Positions 1 through 6,870 of a DNA stretch of 14,730 bases are shown here, one piece after another (position 1 is the first letter of the stretch; every line of letters begins with the position of its first letter). The notes beneath the pieces are model-generated. The model was given only the letters and a program-made list of their open reading frames with translations. It was not told where the DNA came from and ran no database searches. The translations under genes were made by a program, and so were the position numbers. The DNA is from Baffinella frigidus (lineage: Eukaryota; Cryptophyceae; Cryptomonadales; Baffinellaceae), in contig MU646418.1 in assembly GCA_026770585.1 (NCBI GenBank), forward strand, positions 436,746 to 451,475. Reading direction: 5' to 3'.

Positions 1-90
1 TGTGAGACGTGAACCGAAGAACCGTATATGAGACGTATATGCAGCGGCGTTCTTCGTCGTGGGGGGGGTGGTGTGCGCCTGCCGTGAGTG

Positions 91-95
91 TCAGA

Positions 96-138
<43 letters not shown>

Positions 139-178
139 GGAATGTGTGTGTGGGTGTGTGTGGGTGTGAGAGAGAGAG
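91..178. repeat. GA/GT microsatellite
   Basis: A run of GA dinucleotides, interrupted by GAAA, spans roughly 91-139. It passes into TGTGTG/GGGTGTGTG repeats up to about 168 and a further short GA run. This is simple-sequence DNA. The short reading frame crossing it gives an Arg-Glu dipeptide run, which is a by-product of the repeat and not a gene. Confidence 0.95.
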
Positions 179-400
179 GCCTTTATTAATATGAAGCTTC
201 CTACAAACAAAGCCGCCATTTACCTGCGATAGAGACTTGATAACTACCAGCACGGCCGCCAGGAGCCATATGTGCACGGCGTGTACCAGGATTAGGTATA
301 GGGGTGCCTGAGAGAGACGCGGTGTGTCAGCCCACAGGAGTGGCCTCAAGCATTTGCCCATGGCGGGGATGGCGCGCCGTGTGCCATAACCCTTCACCCC
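179..400. other. unassigned spacer
   Basis: No credible coding frame, RNA or repeat array is visible. A partial, variant copy of the motif GGGGTGCCTGAGA..GACGCG occurs at 300-320. It recurs in better-conserved form at 766-783 and 971-986, so it is probably part of the direct repeat annotated there. Confidence 0.5.
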
Positions 401-768
401 AATTTAATCTCGGAACATACCAGAATCTATCCGGATTTATGCTATCGGAAGCCTTCTTTTTATGCCTAAAATAGCATATCTACCCCTATCTTCGGCGTTG
501 GAAGCCTACCACTCGAGGCTAGAAGTGTGACCATTTTAAAACAGGGATTCTTTTACACGTGGAGGGGGGAAAGAGGTGGGTAGTAATTTTTATTCAAAAA
601 GGGGCGTTTGGTCACGTCTCTTCCATATATACGGGAGATACGTGACCAAGCCTGCCCGTGACTGGTACTAAAAGTAACAACCCCACATTTAAAATCCTCC
701 CTCTTCCAGCCTCGAGTGGTAAGATAGCGGGACAGATACTGCCGTGTTCCGAAATGAAATTCGGAGGG
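401..768. repeat. degenerate fold-back (inverted repeat) element
   Basis: Three paired blocks occur in reverse-complement order around a centre near 628. First, 404-432 pairs with 730-758 (22 of 29 match). Second, 507-525 pairs with 703-721 (18 of 19 match, core CACTCGAGGCT). Third, 610-620 (GGTCACGTCTC) pairs with 635-647 with one short bulge. The left arm carries about 65 extra bases at 433-506, so the arms are unequal. The DNA could form a large imperfect hairpin and resembles an old fold-back transposon or MITE without coding capacity. No target-site duplication was identified. The motif GGGGTGCCTGAGA occurs in the same orientation just outside both ends (300 and 766). Confidence 0.6.
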
Positions 769-797
769 GTGCCTGAGACGCGTCATCGCTGCTCTGC
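769..797 (+). repeat. 29-bp direct repeat, copy 1
   Basis: This 29-base block begins GTGCCTGAGACGCGTCATCG and ends GCTGCTCTGC. It recurs exactly at 973-1001, 204 bp downstream. The bases after each copy also stay similar (GGCTC/TGCTCC, then CTCAC), so the duplicated unit may extend further with divergence. Confidence 0.85.
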
Positions 798-972
798 TGC
801 TCCAGCCGGGGGCTCACTACTAGCTCTGCCTCACGCATGTCCACTGCCTGACTATCCTCAAGTTGACAAGCTGCATCAACGGTACAGATCCGTCAACTTT
901 GGAGCGAGAAAGAGCCCGGGCGTGCCAAATTGGTGTTCCGCCCGACTAGAGCGAGACAGAGGTAGAATGGGT

Positions 973-1001
973 GTGCCTGAGACGCGTCATCGCTGCTCTG
1001 C
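973..1001 (+). repeat. 29-bp direct repeat, copy 2
   Basis: This is an exact second copy of the block at 769-797. It lies about 30 bp before the start of the telomere-like array, so this unit may belong to the sequence class that borders such arrays. Confidence 0.85.
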
Positions 1002-1030
1002 GGCTCCGCGCTCACCGGGGCCTGTCATTG

Positions 1031-1264
1031 GGGTTCAGAGTTTAGGGTGTGGGGTTTAGGGTTGAGGGTTTAGGGTCTGGGTGTAGGGTTTCAGGTTGAG
1101 GGTTTAGGGTTTAGGTTTTAGGGTTTAGGGTTTAGGGTTTAGGGCTTAGGGTTTGGGGTTTAGGGTTTAGGTTAGGTTTTAGGGTTTAGGGTTTAGGGTT
1201 TAGGGTTTCGGGTTTAGAGTTCTGGGTTGAGGGTTGAGGGTTTAAGGTTCAGGGTTTAGGGTAT
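1031..1264 (+). repeat. interstitial telomere-like array (TTTAGGG)n, G-rich on + strand
   Basis: About 33 heptamers of TTTAGGG and variants (TTGAGGG, TGTAGGG, TTCAGGG, TTTGGGG) are present, with a run of exact units around 1115-1144 and 1180-1208. TTTAGGG is the plant-type telomere repeat, also used by many algae and by dinoflagellates. The array is degenerate and embedded in other sequence, so it is interstitial and not a functional chromosome end. Confidence 0.95.
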
Positions 1265-1269
1265 ATAGA

Positions 1270-1995
1270 TTAGGCCATTTCGGTATACAAAAAGAGGTCT
1301 TTCTCTGTTGGGCCATTTTGGTGCCAAGAGAATCCAGTCTCGCGAGCGCGACCTGGCGGAGTGGCGCCGGCGCGACAGAATCGCGCTTGGCGCCCGTTCT
1401 GCCAGCCTTGGCGCCGTGGCCCGGGGACGCGCTGCGGTCTTGGCTCAGGCGCCGCGCGGGAGATTTCGTGGGCTTGCCTGCGGGGAGCGCGCGGGTGAGC
1501 ACCCAGCATGCCAGCCCCCTCCTCAGAACCTGCCCCGCTGGAGATTTCGAAAAGAATGGAGGGGGGGGCTCGAGAGCGTTGGGGAGGGAGGGCTAGCCTG
1601 GCGACTTGCCCGGTTTCTTCCCCGGGGACTTGGAAAGCACCTGGCGCTGCGGAGCCTGCAGGAGGAGGGCGGTCAAGGCTGTGCTGTTCAGGGTATGTGT
1701 CCATGGTTGGGTGCGAGTCTGTTCGCTGGCATTTGAGAGAGCGTTGACCAGGCAGCGAGGGAGGCAACTCCCGATTCTGCGGCCTCCAAAGAGATTTGGT
1801 TTTGGTGGTTTGGCTTCTGCCTGTGCGCGCCGTGTGGACAAGGTGGTGGTGGTGGAGGGGCCCGAGCTCGACGCAACCAGGAGGGAGGAGAGCGCGCACC
1901 TTATTGAGAGTAGCGGTTGCCGAAATGACCAGGTCGCCGCCACTCGAACCCGAGCTCCCGAGGGAGATGTCCTCATTGTCCGACAGAGGGTCCAT
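1270..1995 (-). CDS. doubtful hypothetical frame; N-terminal part could be a first exon
   Basis: An open frame of 241 codons starts at an ATG (1993-1995) in GC-rich DNA. The first 35 residues (MDPLSDNEDISLGSSGSSGG...) are acidic and Ser/Gly-rich, with a coding-like codon pattern. The rest is Pro/Arg-rich and looks like non-coding GC-rich DNA. A good donor, AAG|GTGCGC, falls at 1900. A pyrimidine-rich acceptor CCTCCTCCTGCAG falls at 1656, so a two-exon model ending about 20 codons further on is possible. I do not recognise the protein. The absence of any domain and the overlapping long frames on both strands argue that it may not be a gene. Confidence 0.25.
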   Translation of the reverse strand: MDPLSDNEDISLGSSGSSGGDLVISATATLNKVRALLPPGCVELGPLHHHHLVHTARTGRSQTTKTKSLWRPQNRELPPSLPGQRSLKCQRTDSHPTMDTYPEQHSLDRPPPAGSAAPGAFQVPGEETGQVARLALPPQRSRAPPSILFEISSGAGSEEGAGMLGAHPRAPRRQAHEISRAAPEPRPQRVPGPRRQGWQNGRQARFCRAGATPPGRARETGFSWHQNGPTEKDLFLYTEMA

Positions 1996-1999
1996 CCTC

Positions 2000-2259
2000 A
2001 GAAGGGAGAACGGAAGGGTGGCCTCGGACTAAGAGGGCCGTGTCCTCCTCTAGCGACCCTCACCTCGTGGATAGGAAGTTGGGTTTTTTTGGCGCTCAGA
2101 GAGAACGATCCTCCGGTACGGTGCTCTGGTCCACTGTTATTGCAGTCGCTCCTGTTGTGCGTGGCATTCTCACAAACCTCCAGGCCGCATTTCCTCCCCC
2201 TGATATTTTGAACATTTCACCAAAAGTGGATTTTGCCCAGGAGAACATTTCGCCTTAAG
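2000..2259. other. unassigned stretch with a short 32-bp-period direct repeat
   Basis: Nothing coding is visible. Near 2209-2229 and 2241-2261 the motif GAACATTTC(A/G)CC followed by AAGTG occurs twice, 32 bp apart. This is a small tandem duplication of unknown origin. Confidence 0.4.
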
Positions 2260-2487
2260 TGAACGCCAGAAAAGTACGAAACCTCGCGCCAGGCTGCATC
2301 CCTTCCCTGCTCCCGTTGCAAGTTCTGTTGCGTGCATGCTCTGCTGCCACGCGTGCATGCGCTGCTGCTCCCGCGTGTGTCCTTGCGTGCGATCATCTGC
2401 CATCTGCCCCTTCGCGCATGTGGCACCTTGCGATGGCGCCCCGTGCTCTGCTGCTCACACGCGCTGATGCTCCCACATTCTTGCACT

Positions 2488-2666
2488 GCTACGTACTCAG
2501 TGCTCTCCCTATGTGTGAAGGAGCAGTGGCCAACCAGGGTGGTGCCCCCGCGTGCGTGTGTATCGCGGTGGCCCTGTGTGTGCACCTTTCCCAAATCGTG
2601 CTTCATGCTCGGCTACGTACTCAGTGCTCTCCCCTTCGAGTGCAGGAGCAATGGCCAACTCGGACG
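2488..2666 (+). repeat. 124-bp-period partial direct duplication
   Basis: The block GCTACGTACTCAGTGCTCTC begins at 2488 and again at 2612. It is followed in both copies by a related AGGAGCA(G/A)TGGCCAAC segment, giving about 50 bp of similarity with a few changes. The surrounding 2330-2700 region is full of TGCTGCTC and CGCGTGC words. Several overlapping frames cross it on both strands, which is expected of low-complexity GC-rich DNA. Confidence 0.7.
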
Positions 2667-2728
2667 GGCACCCGAGCGCTGGCGTCATTCCAAGAGTGCC
2701 CGAGCGCCAACAACAAGCCCGCCAGGCT

Positions 2729-3030
2729 GCACCCCCCCCTCCCTCCCTCCATACCCTCCCTCTGTCGCGAGCATGCTCTACGAGCTATGCTATGCGCGTG
2801 CCGTGCTCTTTCTGGGACTCCTTCCTGCACCCTGTGCTGATCCCGCGTGCGTGCTCTCCCTCTCTCCCCCTCTCCGCCTCTCCCCATATCCCTCCATCCC
2901 TCCATCCCTCCATCCCTCCATCCCTCCATCCCTCCCCTCCAACCATCCCTTCCCCCCCCCCCCCCCTCCCTCCCCTCCCTCCCTCACTCACTCCCATCCC
3001 TCCCCTCCCTACCTCCATCACCCCCTTGCT
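2729..3030. repeat. pyrimidine-rich low-complexity tract with (CCATCCCT)n
   Basis: The + strand is almost purely C/T from about 2855 to 3027. It includes a tandem CCATCCCT octamer array around 2889-2935 and a run of about 14 Cs near 2952. Homopurine-homopyrimidine tracts like this can form triplex DNA. The proline/serine-rich or Gly/Arg-rich open frames across it are compositional artefacts. Confidence 0.9.
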
Positions 3031-3616
3031 GTTGTGAGGGTCCATCCGTAAGCTTTGCCGAACGGGGGTCAGCCTTTGGTGTAGCCGTTCGGGGTCCTTC
3101 CTTTTCCCAGGGTGTGATGGGTGACTCATTGGAGAAGGTACCCCTGCGCCTACAATTTTCTTTAAATATGGGCCTTTGGTCAGGTGTGCGGATCATGGCA
3201 GAGCTGATCATCTCAGAGTCGTGCCCGGACCATCCTTCGTTCGCGGTACCGGGCTCCTCGCTCCGATAGATAAGGACACGGGGCGGGACAAGACGACTAA
3301 GGCCAGCATCGTAGGCTCGACGAGGGGGGGCGGGGACGGCGCGCTCGTCGGCCTCGCACGTAGAGGAGACTGGGTCCCGGCATTGCGCTGCTCCCAGTAC
3401 CCGAGTGCATCCCTGGGGGGTGTGCGCACTGTAGGAATACTCTGATAGTTTTAAGAAGGGAACGTGGACGACCAGTATGGCAAATTTGCCAGATAGGTCT
3501 AAGCGCGACCACCGGGAGCGGCCCCTGAAACCACAGCGGGCGGAGCCCAATGCTCTATTTGGGAAGCAAGGCTGACCCGGTCCTAGCTTGGGGACGGCAC
3601 GGGCTGACACCGACAA
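3031..3616 (-). other. unassigned stretch with a long but unconvincing minus-strand frame
   Basis: A minus-strand frame stays open for about 210 codons (2984-3616). Its 5-prime end has no ATG: the open frame begins at TTG, and the first in-frame ATG is roughly 135 codons in. Its 3-prime part enters the purine-rich antisense of the CT tract. Codon use shows mild C/G preference at third positions in the middle. It could be an internal exon or chance, and I recognise no domain. No repeat is evident here except the 10-mer GGTACCCCTG at 3138-3147, which matches the end of family B and is probably coincidental. Confidence 0.3.
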
Positions 3617-3626
3617 TCCCGTTTAA

Positions 3627-3675
3627 TGAACACGAAATCAACGAAATCAACGAAATCGATCACGAAATCAATCAA
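3627..3675 (+). repeat. short ACGAAATCA tandem repeat
   Basis: Imperfect tandem copies of ACGAAATCA/ATCA run from about 3631 to 3675, directly before the perfect hairpin at 3675-3704. This is simple repeat DNA. Confidence 0.75.
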
Positions 3676-3704
3676 TCGCGTTTAGCTGGAGAGCTAAACG
3701 CGAT
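3675..3704. repeat. perfect 13-bp hairpin
   Basis: The left arm ATCGCGTTTAGCT (3675-3687) and right arm AGCTAAACGCGAT (3692-3704) are exact reverse complements around a GGAG loop. It abuts the first family A copy. It is not followed by a T-run and there is no adjacent gene, so there is no reason to call it a terminator. It may be a structural end of the repeat element. Confidence 0.85.
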
Positions 3705-3801
3705 CCGAAAGCACAAATGCTTTCTCTGCAGTCCTTTCTACGGAAGGGCGTGTCGTTGGGCTATGTTGGGAGCATTTAAAACCTAAAAGGACCTAAAGGA
3801 C
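3702..3801 (+). repeat. family A dispersed repeat, copy 1
   Basis: Family A runs GATCCGAAAG, then CTTTCT..CAG, then (G)GGCTATGTTGGGAGC, and ends CCTAAAGGACCTAAAGG. Unit length is about 100-110 bp. This copy has the GGAAGGGCGTGTCGTTGGGC variant centre and the GCATTTAAAACCTAAAAGG end. No coding potential is seen. Copies recur at 3811, 4081, 5817, 6064 and 14585, and inverted at 6751. Confidence 0.8.
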
Positions 3802-3810
3802 GCGATCCTC

Positions 3811-3980
3811 TGTACAGGAGGGCTTGATGTGATCCGAAAGGAAGCATGGCCTTTCTACAGAACCAGTTCCGGAGTCCGCCTATGTTGGGAGCTCGAAGAA
3901 CCTAAAGGACCTAAAGGCTGGACAATGACTTTGCTAGGGTCCTACCCAAACTGTTGGAGATAGATACAAAAACAAACGAC
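3811..3980 (+). repeat. family A dispersed repeat, copy 2 with 3-prime extension
   Basis: This copy begins TGTACAGGAGGGCTTGATGT and contains TTCCGGAGTCCGCCTATGTT at its centre. It ends CCTAAAGGACCTAAAGG near 3917. The following bases (GACTTTGCT...GAGATAGA..CAAA, to about 3980) match the sequence after the degenerate copy at 4848. The full element is therefore probably longer than the conserved core. Copies 1 and 2 lie in tandem. Confidence 0.8.
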
Positions 3981-4080
3981 AGAGGAGAGGTCCGGCCTTG
4001 TGACCTAGTTCTGTCAGCCATATTATTTCACCTTGAGTTAATTGTCTTGCAGCATAAGTCAACTGCCGGCTCTGGCGACT

Positions 4081-4162
4081 GCTTTCCCTGCAGATCCTTT
4101 CTTCGGAAGGGCTTGTCGTTGGGCTATGTTGGGGGCATTTAAAACCTAAAGGCCCTAAAGGG
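4081..4162 (+). repeat. family A dispersed repeat, copy 3
   Basis: This copy is closely similar to copy 1. It has CTGCAG then TCCTTTCTTCGGAAGGGC, TGTCGTTGGGCTATGTTGGG, and a CATTTAAAACCTAAAGG end. It shares with copy 1 the variant centre that differs from copies 2, 6 and 8, so at least two subfamilies exist. Confidence 0.75.
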
Positions 4163-4520
4163 GTTCGGGTTGACCAGTTTCGCTTTTTTTTGTCGGGGGC
4201 TCCAGCAGCTACCCTTCCACGAGGTCTGCAGTCAACCTCTGAATTGAGATGTTGGGAATCAATAAATCCTAAAGGTCCTGGGGGAAGGGGGGGCAGCCCC
4301 TTAGATTTCCCCAGGAATTACCGGCTCCTGTACCTCTCTGACGGCATGTGGTCTTGTAAACAGCGCAGCCTTGTGTTAAACGACGCCCGCGTCTGGTGGA
4401 AAGAGGTGTGGGGTTTAGGTTGTAGGGTTGAGGGGTTTTCTTCCGGCCTACTCCTGGGAGACTGATCAGAGCCTAGGACAACCCCAGCGACATCGCGTGT
4501 CGATATTTGCGAGTAAGCCC
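4163..4520. other. unassigned stretch with a short G-rich telomere-like patch
   Basis: A fragment resembling the end of family A lies at about 4245-4277 (GATGTTGGGA...CCTAAAGGTCC). A few telomere-like heptamers (GGTTTAGGTTGTAGGGTTGAGG) occur at 4411-4436. The open frame crossing this interval shows no recognisable domain and runs through those repeats. I see no gene. Confidence 0.5.
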
Positions 4521-4571
4521 TGTACAGTGTGCTTTGATGCGAAGAGAGAAGAGAGAGACCTTCTTTGTAGG
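4521..4571 (+). repeat. family A dispersed repeat, degenerate 5-prime fragment
   Basis: TGTACAGTGTGCTTTGATGC then GACCTTCTTTGTAG follows the order of the first half of family A (TGTACAGG..GGCTTTGATG, GGCCTTTCTACAG) with many changes. It ends at GACGTGAACG, a word also seen at 1-14 and around 10353. Confidence 0.45.
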
Positions 4572-4607
4572 ACGTGAACGCCTCGGGACGCAGTCTAGAA
4601 CGGGCAC

Positions 4608-4686
4608 ACCCTACACCGTAAACCCTACAAACTACAACCTACACCCTTTCCCCTTTTTCCTACACCCTACACCCTAGCCCCTAACA
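4608..4686 (-). repeat. short interstitial telomere-like array, C-rich on + strand
   Basis: Heptamers of CCCTACA/CCCTAAA type (CCTACACCGTAAACCCTACA...) cover about 80 bp with heavy degeneration. The G-rich strand is the minus strand, opposite to the array at 1031-1264. Confidence 0.75.
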
Positions 4687-4847
4687 AGCCATTGACTAAT
4701 AAGAAATCGAAATCTCATCAGGTGATGAGCCTGAACCTACAAAACTTTGACACTCGGTATCCTCTCTAAATAAACCAGAATTGCTCAGAATTGATGAGAG
4801 CCCGAGTCCTATTTCAGTTCTGAAGAACGCCGAGGGAAGACAGACGT
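4687..4847. other. unassigned spacer
   Basis: AT-richer DNA follows the short C-rich array. No open frame of note, RNA or repeat is seen. Confidence 0.4.
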
Positions 4848-4925
4848 GAAAGACATAAAGGATCTAAAGGGCGCCGCTGGGAGACGGACTTTGCTGAGAG
4901 ATAGACGCAAATCAGATCGGGTGAG
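4848..4925 (+). repeat. family A dispersed repeat, 3-prime portion
   Basis: CATAAAGGATCTAAAGG followed by GACTTTGCT, GAGATAGACGCAAA matches the 3-prime end and extension of copy 2 (3904-3980) in the same order. The 5-prime part of the element is absent. Confidence 0.6.
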
Positions 4926-5018
4926 AAGCGGAGCCTACCTGGTCAACAACTGGGCCGGGCTGTGCACCGACGAGCGGGAGTTGTAGGTTGTAATTACACC
5001 TTGTTAATTTTCCGCTGC

Positions 5019-5610
5019 AAACCCTGGACCCTCAACCATCAACCCTCAACCCTCAGCCCTCAGCCCTCAGCACTCGACCCTCAACCTTCAACTCTAAACA
5101 CCACACCCTCAACCCTCAACCCTAAACCCTAAACTCTGAATCCTAAACCCTCAACCCTAAATCCTCAACCCTAAACCCTGAACCCTACACCCTGCACCCT
5201 ACACCTTACACCCTGTACACACCCTAAACCCTGAACCCTAAACCCTAACCCCGAAACCCTAAACCCTAAACCCTAAACCATAAACCATAAACCATAAACC
5301 TAAACCCTGTACCACAAAGCCTAAACCTTCAATCCTAAACCCCAAATCCTAAACTCTAAACCTCAAACCCTGAGCCCTAAACCCTAAACTCTAAACCCTA
5401 AACTTTAAACCCCAATCCTTAAACCCTGAATCCTGAACCCTGAACCCTAAACCCTAAACTCAAAACCCTGAACCCTGAACCCCAACCCCTAACCCCTAAA
5501 CTCTTAAACCATAAACCCGGAACCCTGAACCCTAAACTTTGAGCCTTGAACACTAATCACTAAACACTCTACACTCATCACTCAACACTCAAAACTAAAG
5601 ATCAAACCCT
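5019..5610 (-). repeat. interstitial telomere-like array, C-rich on + strand
   Basis: About 80 heptamers are present, mostly CCCTAAA, CCCTCAA, CCCTGAA, CCCTACA and CCCTCAG. They stay in nearly perfect 7-bp register despite many substitutions. Runs of the same variant cluster: CCCTCAG around 5055-5070, CCCTACA around 5184-5215, CCATAAA around 5277-5298. The G-rich strand is the minus strand, so the array points outward to the left. It is too degenerate to be a live telomere. Confidence 0.95.
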
Positions 5611-5816
5611 TACCTGGAAAAGCTCTCCCGTCCCGTTATTCGTATTTGGGCGAGGCGTTCCAGTGAACGATCCACCCCTTAGAGGTAGTTACGGGCGTTA
5701 GTGCCCTGCGTCTCGACCATCTCCCCCCCTCCGAGGTGGTCGAAGCTTCGTAGCATGTGCCGTCGACATATCAACACAATAAACCTCGCCTTTCCCCCTT
5801 TGGCGATGGCGCATCA
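5611..5816. other. unassigned spacer with one imperfect hairpin
   Basis: This is unique DNA between the C-rich array and a family A copy. TCGACCATCTC (5713-5723) and GAGGTGGTCGA (5733-5743) pair at 10 of 11 positions. They run into the palindromic word CGAAGCTTCG, which recurs at 11309-11318 and 11566-11575. No coding frame is supported. Confidence 0.5.
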
Positions 5817-5933
5817 GTACAGGGGGGCTTTGATGTGATCCGAATGGAAGCATGGCCTTTCTACAGAACCAGTTCCGGTGTCCGCCTATGGTGGGAGTTA
5901 AAAGAACCTAAAGGACTTAAAGGACGCGCCGAC
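5817..5933 (+). repeat. family A dispersed repeat, copy 6
   Basis: This is a nearly full-length copy: GTACAGGGGGGCTTTGATGT, GAAGCATGGCCTTTCTACAG, TTCCGGTGTCCGCCTATGGT, then AACCTAAAGGACTTAAAGG. It mirrors the inverted copy at 6751-6841. Together the two bracket the unique segment between the outward-facing telomere-like arrays. Confidence 0.85.
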
Positions 5934-6063
5934 CAGCGCGGAGATCCCAGCGGGCCCTCTGTACCAGGGATTCCTGGGCGACCAAGATCACGTGCCAGAG
6001 GCCTTTGCGTGTGGGTGTCATGGACCACCGGGCCTTCTACGTAGGCGTTCTCATAACCTTGAG

Positions 6064-6150
6064 TCCTTGTGTCCTTACAGATTTTTTTTACCGAAAGGCG
6101 TGTCGCTGGGCTATGTTGGGACAAATCAAAACCCAAAGGACCTAAGGATC
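6064..6150 (+). repeat. family A dispersed repeat, copy 7
   Basis: TCCTTACAG then a T-run, CCGAAAGGCGTGTCGCTGGG, CTATGTTGGGA, and CAAAACCCAAAGGACCTAAGG. This belongs to the GTGTCG subfamily with copies 1 and 3. The 5-prime part before the CAG is diverged. Confidence 0.7.
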
Positions 6151-6167
6151 CTAGATACCCATATTGC

Positions 6168-6240
6168 GGCTGGCCCAGCAGGCTTCGAGCCGCGATCTTG
6201 CCCGGCCGTGCGCGCCATGCCACTCACCGCCAGAGAGATT
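6168..6240 (-). ncRNA. tRNA-like relic (possible SINE head)
   Basis: On the minus strand, TGGCGGTGAGTGG (6232-6220) resembles a Pol III A box (TGGCNNAGTGG) with a two-base insertion. GGCTCGAAGCC (6191-6181) resembles a B box (GGTTCGANNCC) with one change. Their spacing of 28 bases is close to that in tRNA genes. The predicted acceptor arms do not pair and there is no clear anticodon stem, so this is not a functional tRNA. It is at most the decayed head of a tRNA-derived SINE. Confidence 0.3.
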
Positions 6241-6750
6241 GATAATTTATTGCCAAACAGTCAGCGTCAGTGTCGCACATGCTGAGCATTGTGCCATTAC
6301 TGTACCCCGTGTCGGCCGCTCATTCGAGCATTTTCCGGATGGATTCTAACTCCACCTCCTACGCTCACCGCCATGCGAACAAGTGTTTGCCATCGGTCAC
6401 CACCCCGACGGGGCGGTGCGCACTCAGGCCACGCGGTCCTCCTGGATGTCTTATCCAGGCAACCGGAAAGCATATCTTGCGGTTACCGGCAGGGCCAAAG
6501 TCAATTATGTTTGGGCATTCCCGGCAACTTTTGCCGATTTCAAGGGGAAATAATAGAAAGACGCAGGGCGTAGAATCACATTTAGCTCTTCCGCGTACCG
6601 ATAGTTTGAGTTCGAAAGGCAGCCCCTTGAAAATGCCTCAAGCCACGTCCTCAATTTGAGCAGAGAATGTCCCCCAGTCTTTTTTGAAGGGCATACAAAA
6701 AACTGTCCAATTCAAACTGGGGTTCTGGGCTGGTGAAGGAGAGCTTCTCT
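6241..6750. other. unassigned stretch
   Basis: Two overlapping plus-strand frames are open here (6270-6659 and 6289-6573). Neither shows a recognisable domain, consistent codon bias or a poly(A) signal, so I do not call a gene. The stretch ends at the inverted family A copy. Confidence 0.4.
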
Positions 6751-6841
6751 GTAGTCCTTTAGGTTCTTCGAGCTCCCAACATAGGCGGACACCGGAATTT
6801 ATCCTGCAGAAAGGCCATGCTTTCACGGATGGATTTTGATG
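6751..6841 (-). repeat. family A dispersed repeat, copy 8 (inverted)
   Basis: Read on the minus strand it has GAAAGCATGGCCTTTCTGCAG, then TTCCGGTGTCCGCCTATGTT, GGGAGCTCGAAG and AACCTAAAGGAC. It matches copy 2 closely and is opposite in orientation to copies 6 and 7. The second CCTAAAGG is replaced by CTACAG. It lies 30 bp from the large G-rich telomere-like array. Confidence 0.9.
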
Positions 6842-6870
6842 CAAGCAAAGACAGAACAGAAAGACCTTTG

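Noticed and set aside
1311-1328. GGCCATTTTGGTGCCAAG, which resembles part of the dinoflagellate spliced leader
   Set aside because: Only the GCCATTTTGG core and the final CAAG agree; the leader start is absent and there is a mismatch before CAAG. Too weak to assign lineage.
1308-1736. Overlapping plus-strand frames of 79-142 codons opposite the minus-strand frame
   Set aside because: GC-rich DNA with few stops gives long frames in several phases; composition is Arg/Gly/Ala-rich, with no domain or gene-like context.
2259-3051. Long plus-strand frames (up to 239 codons) rich in Pro, Ser and Cys, and their Gly/Arg-rich minus-strand counterparts
   Set aside because: They arise from the pyrimidine-rich tandem tract and TGCTGCTC-type repeats, not from coding sequence.
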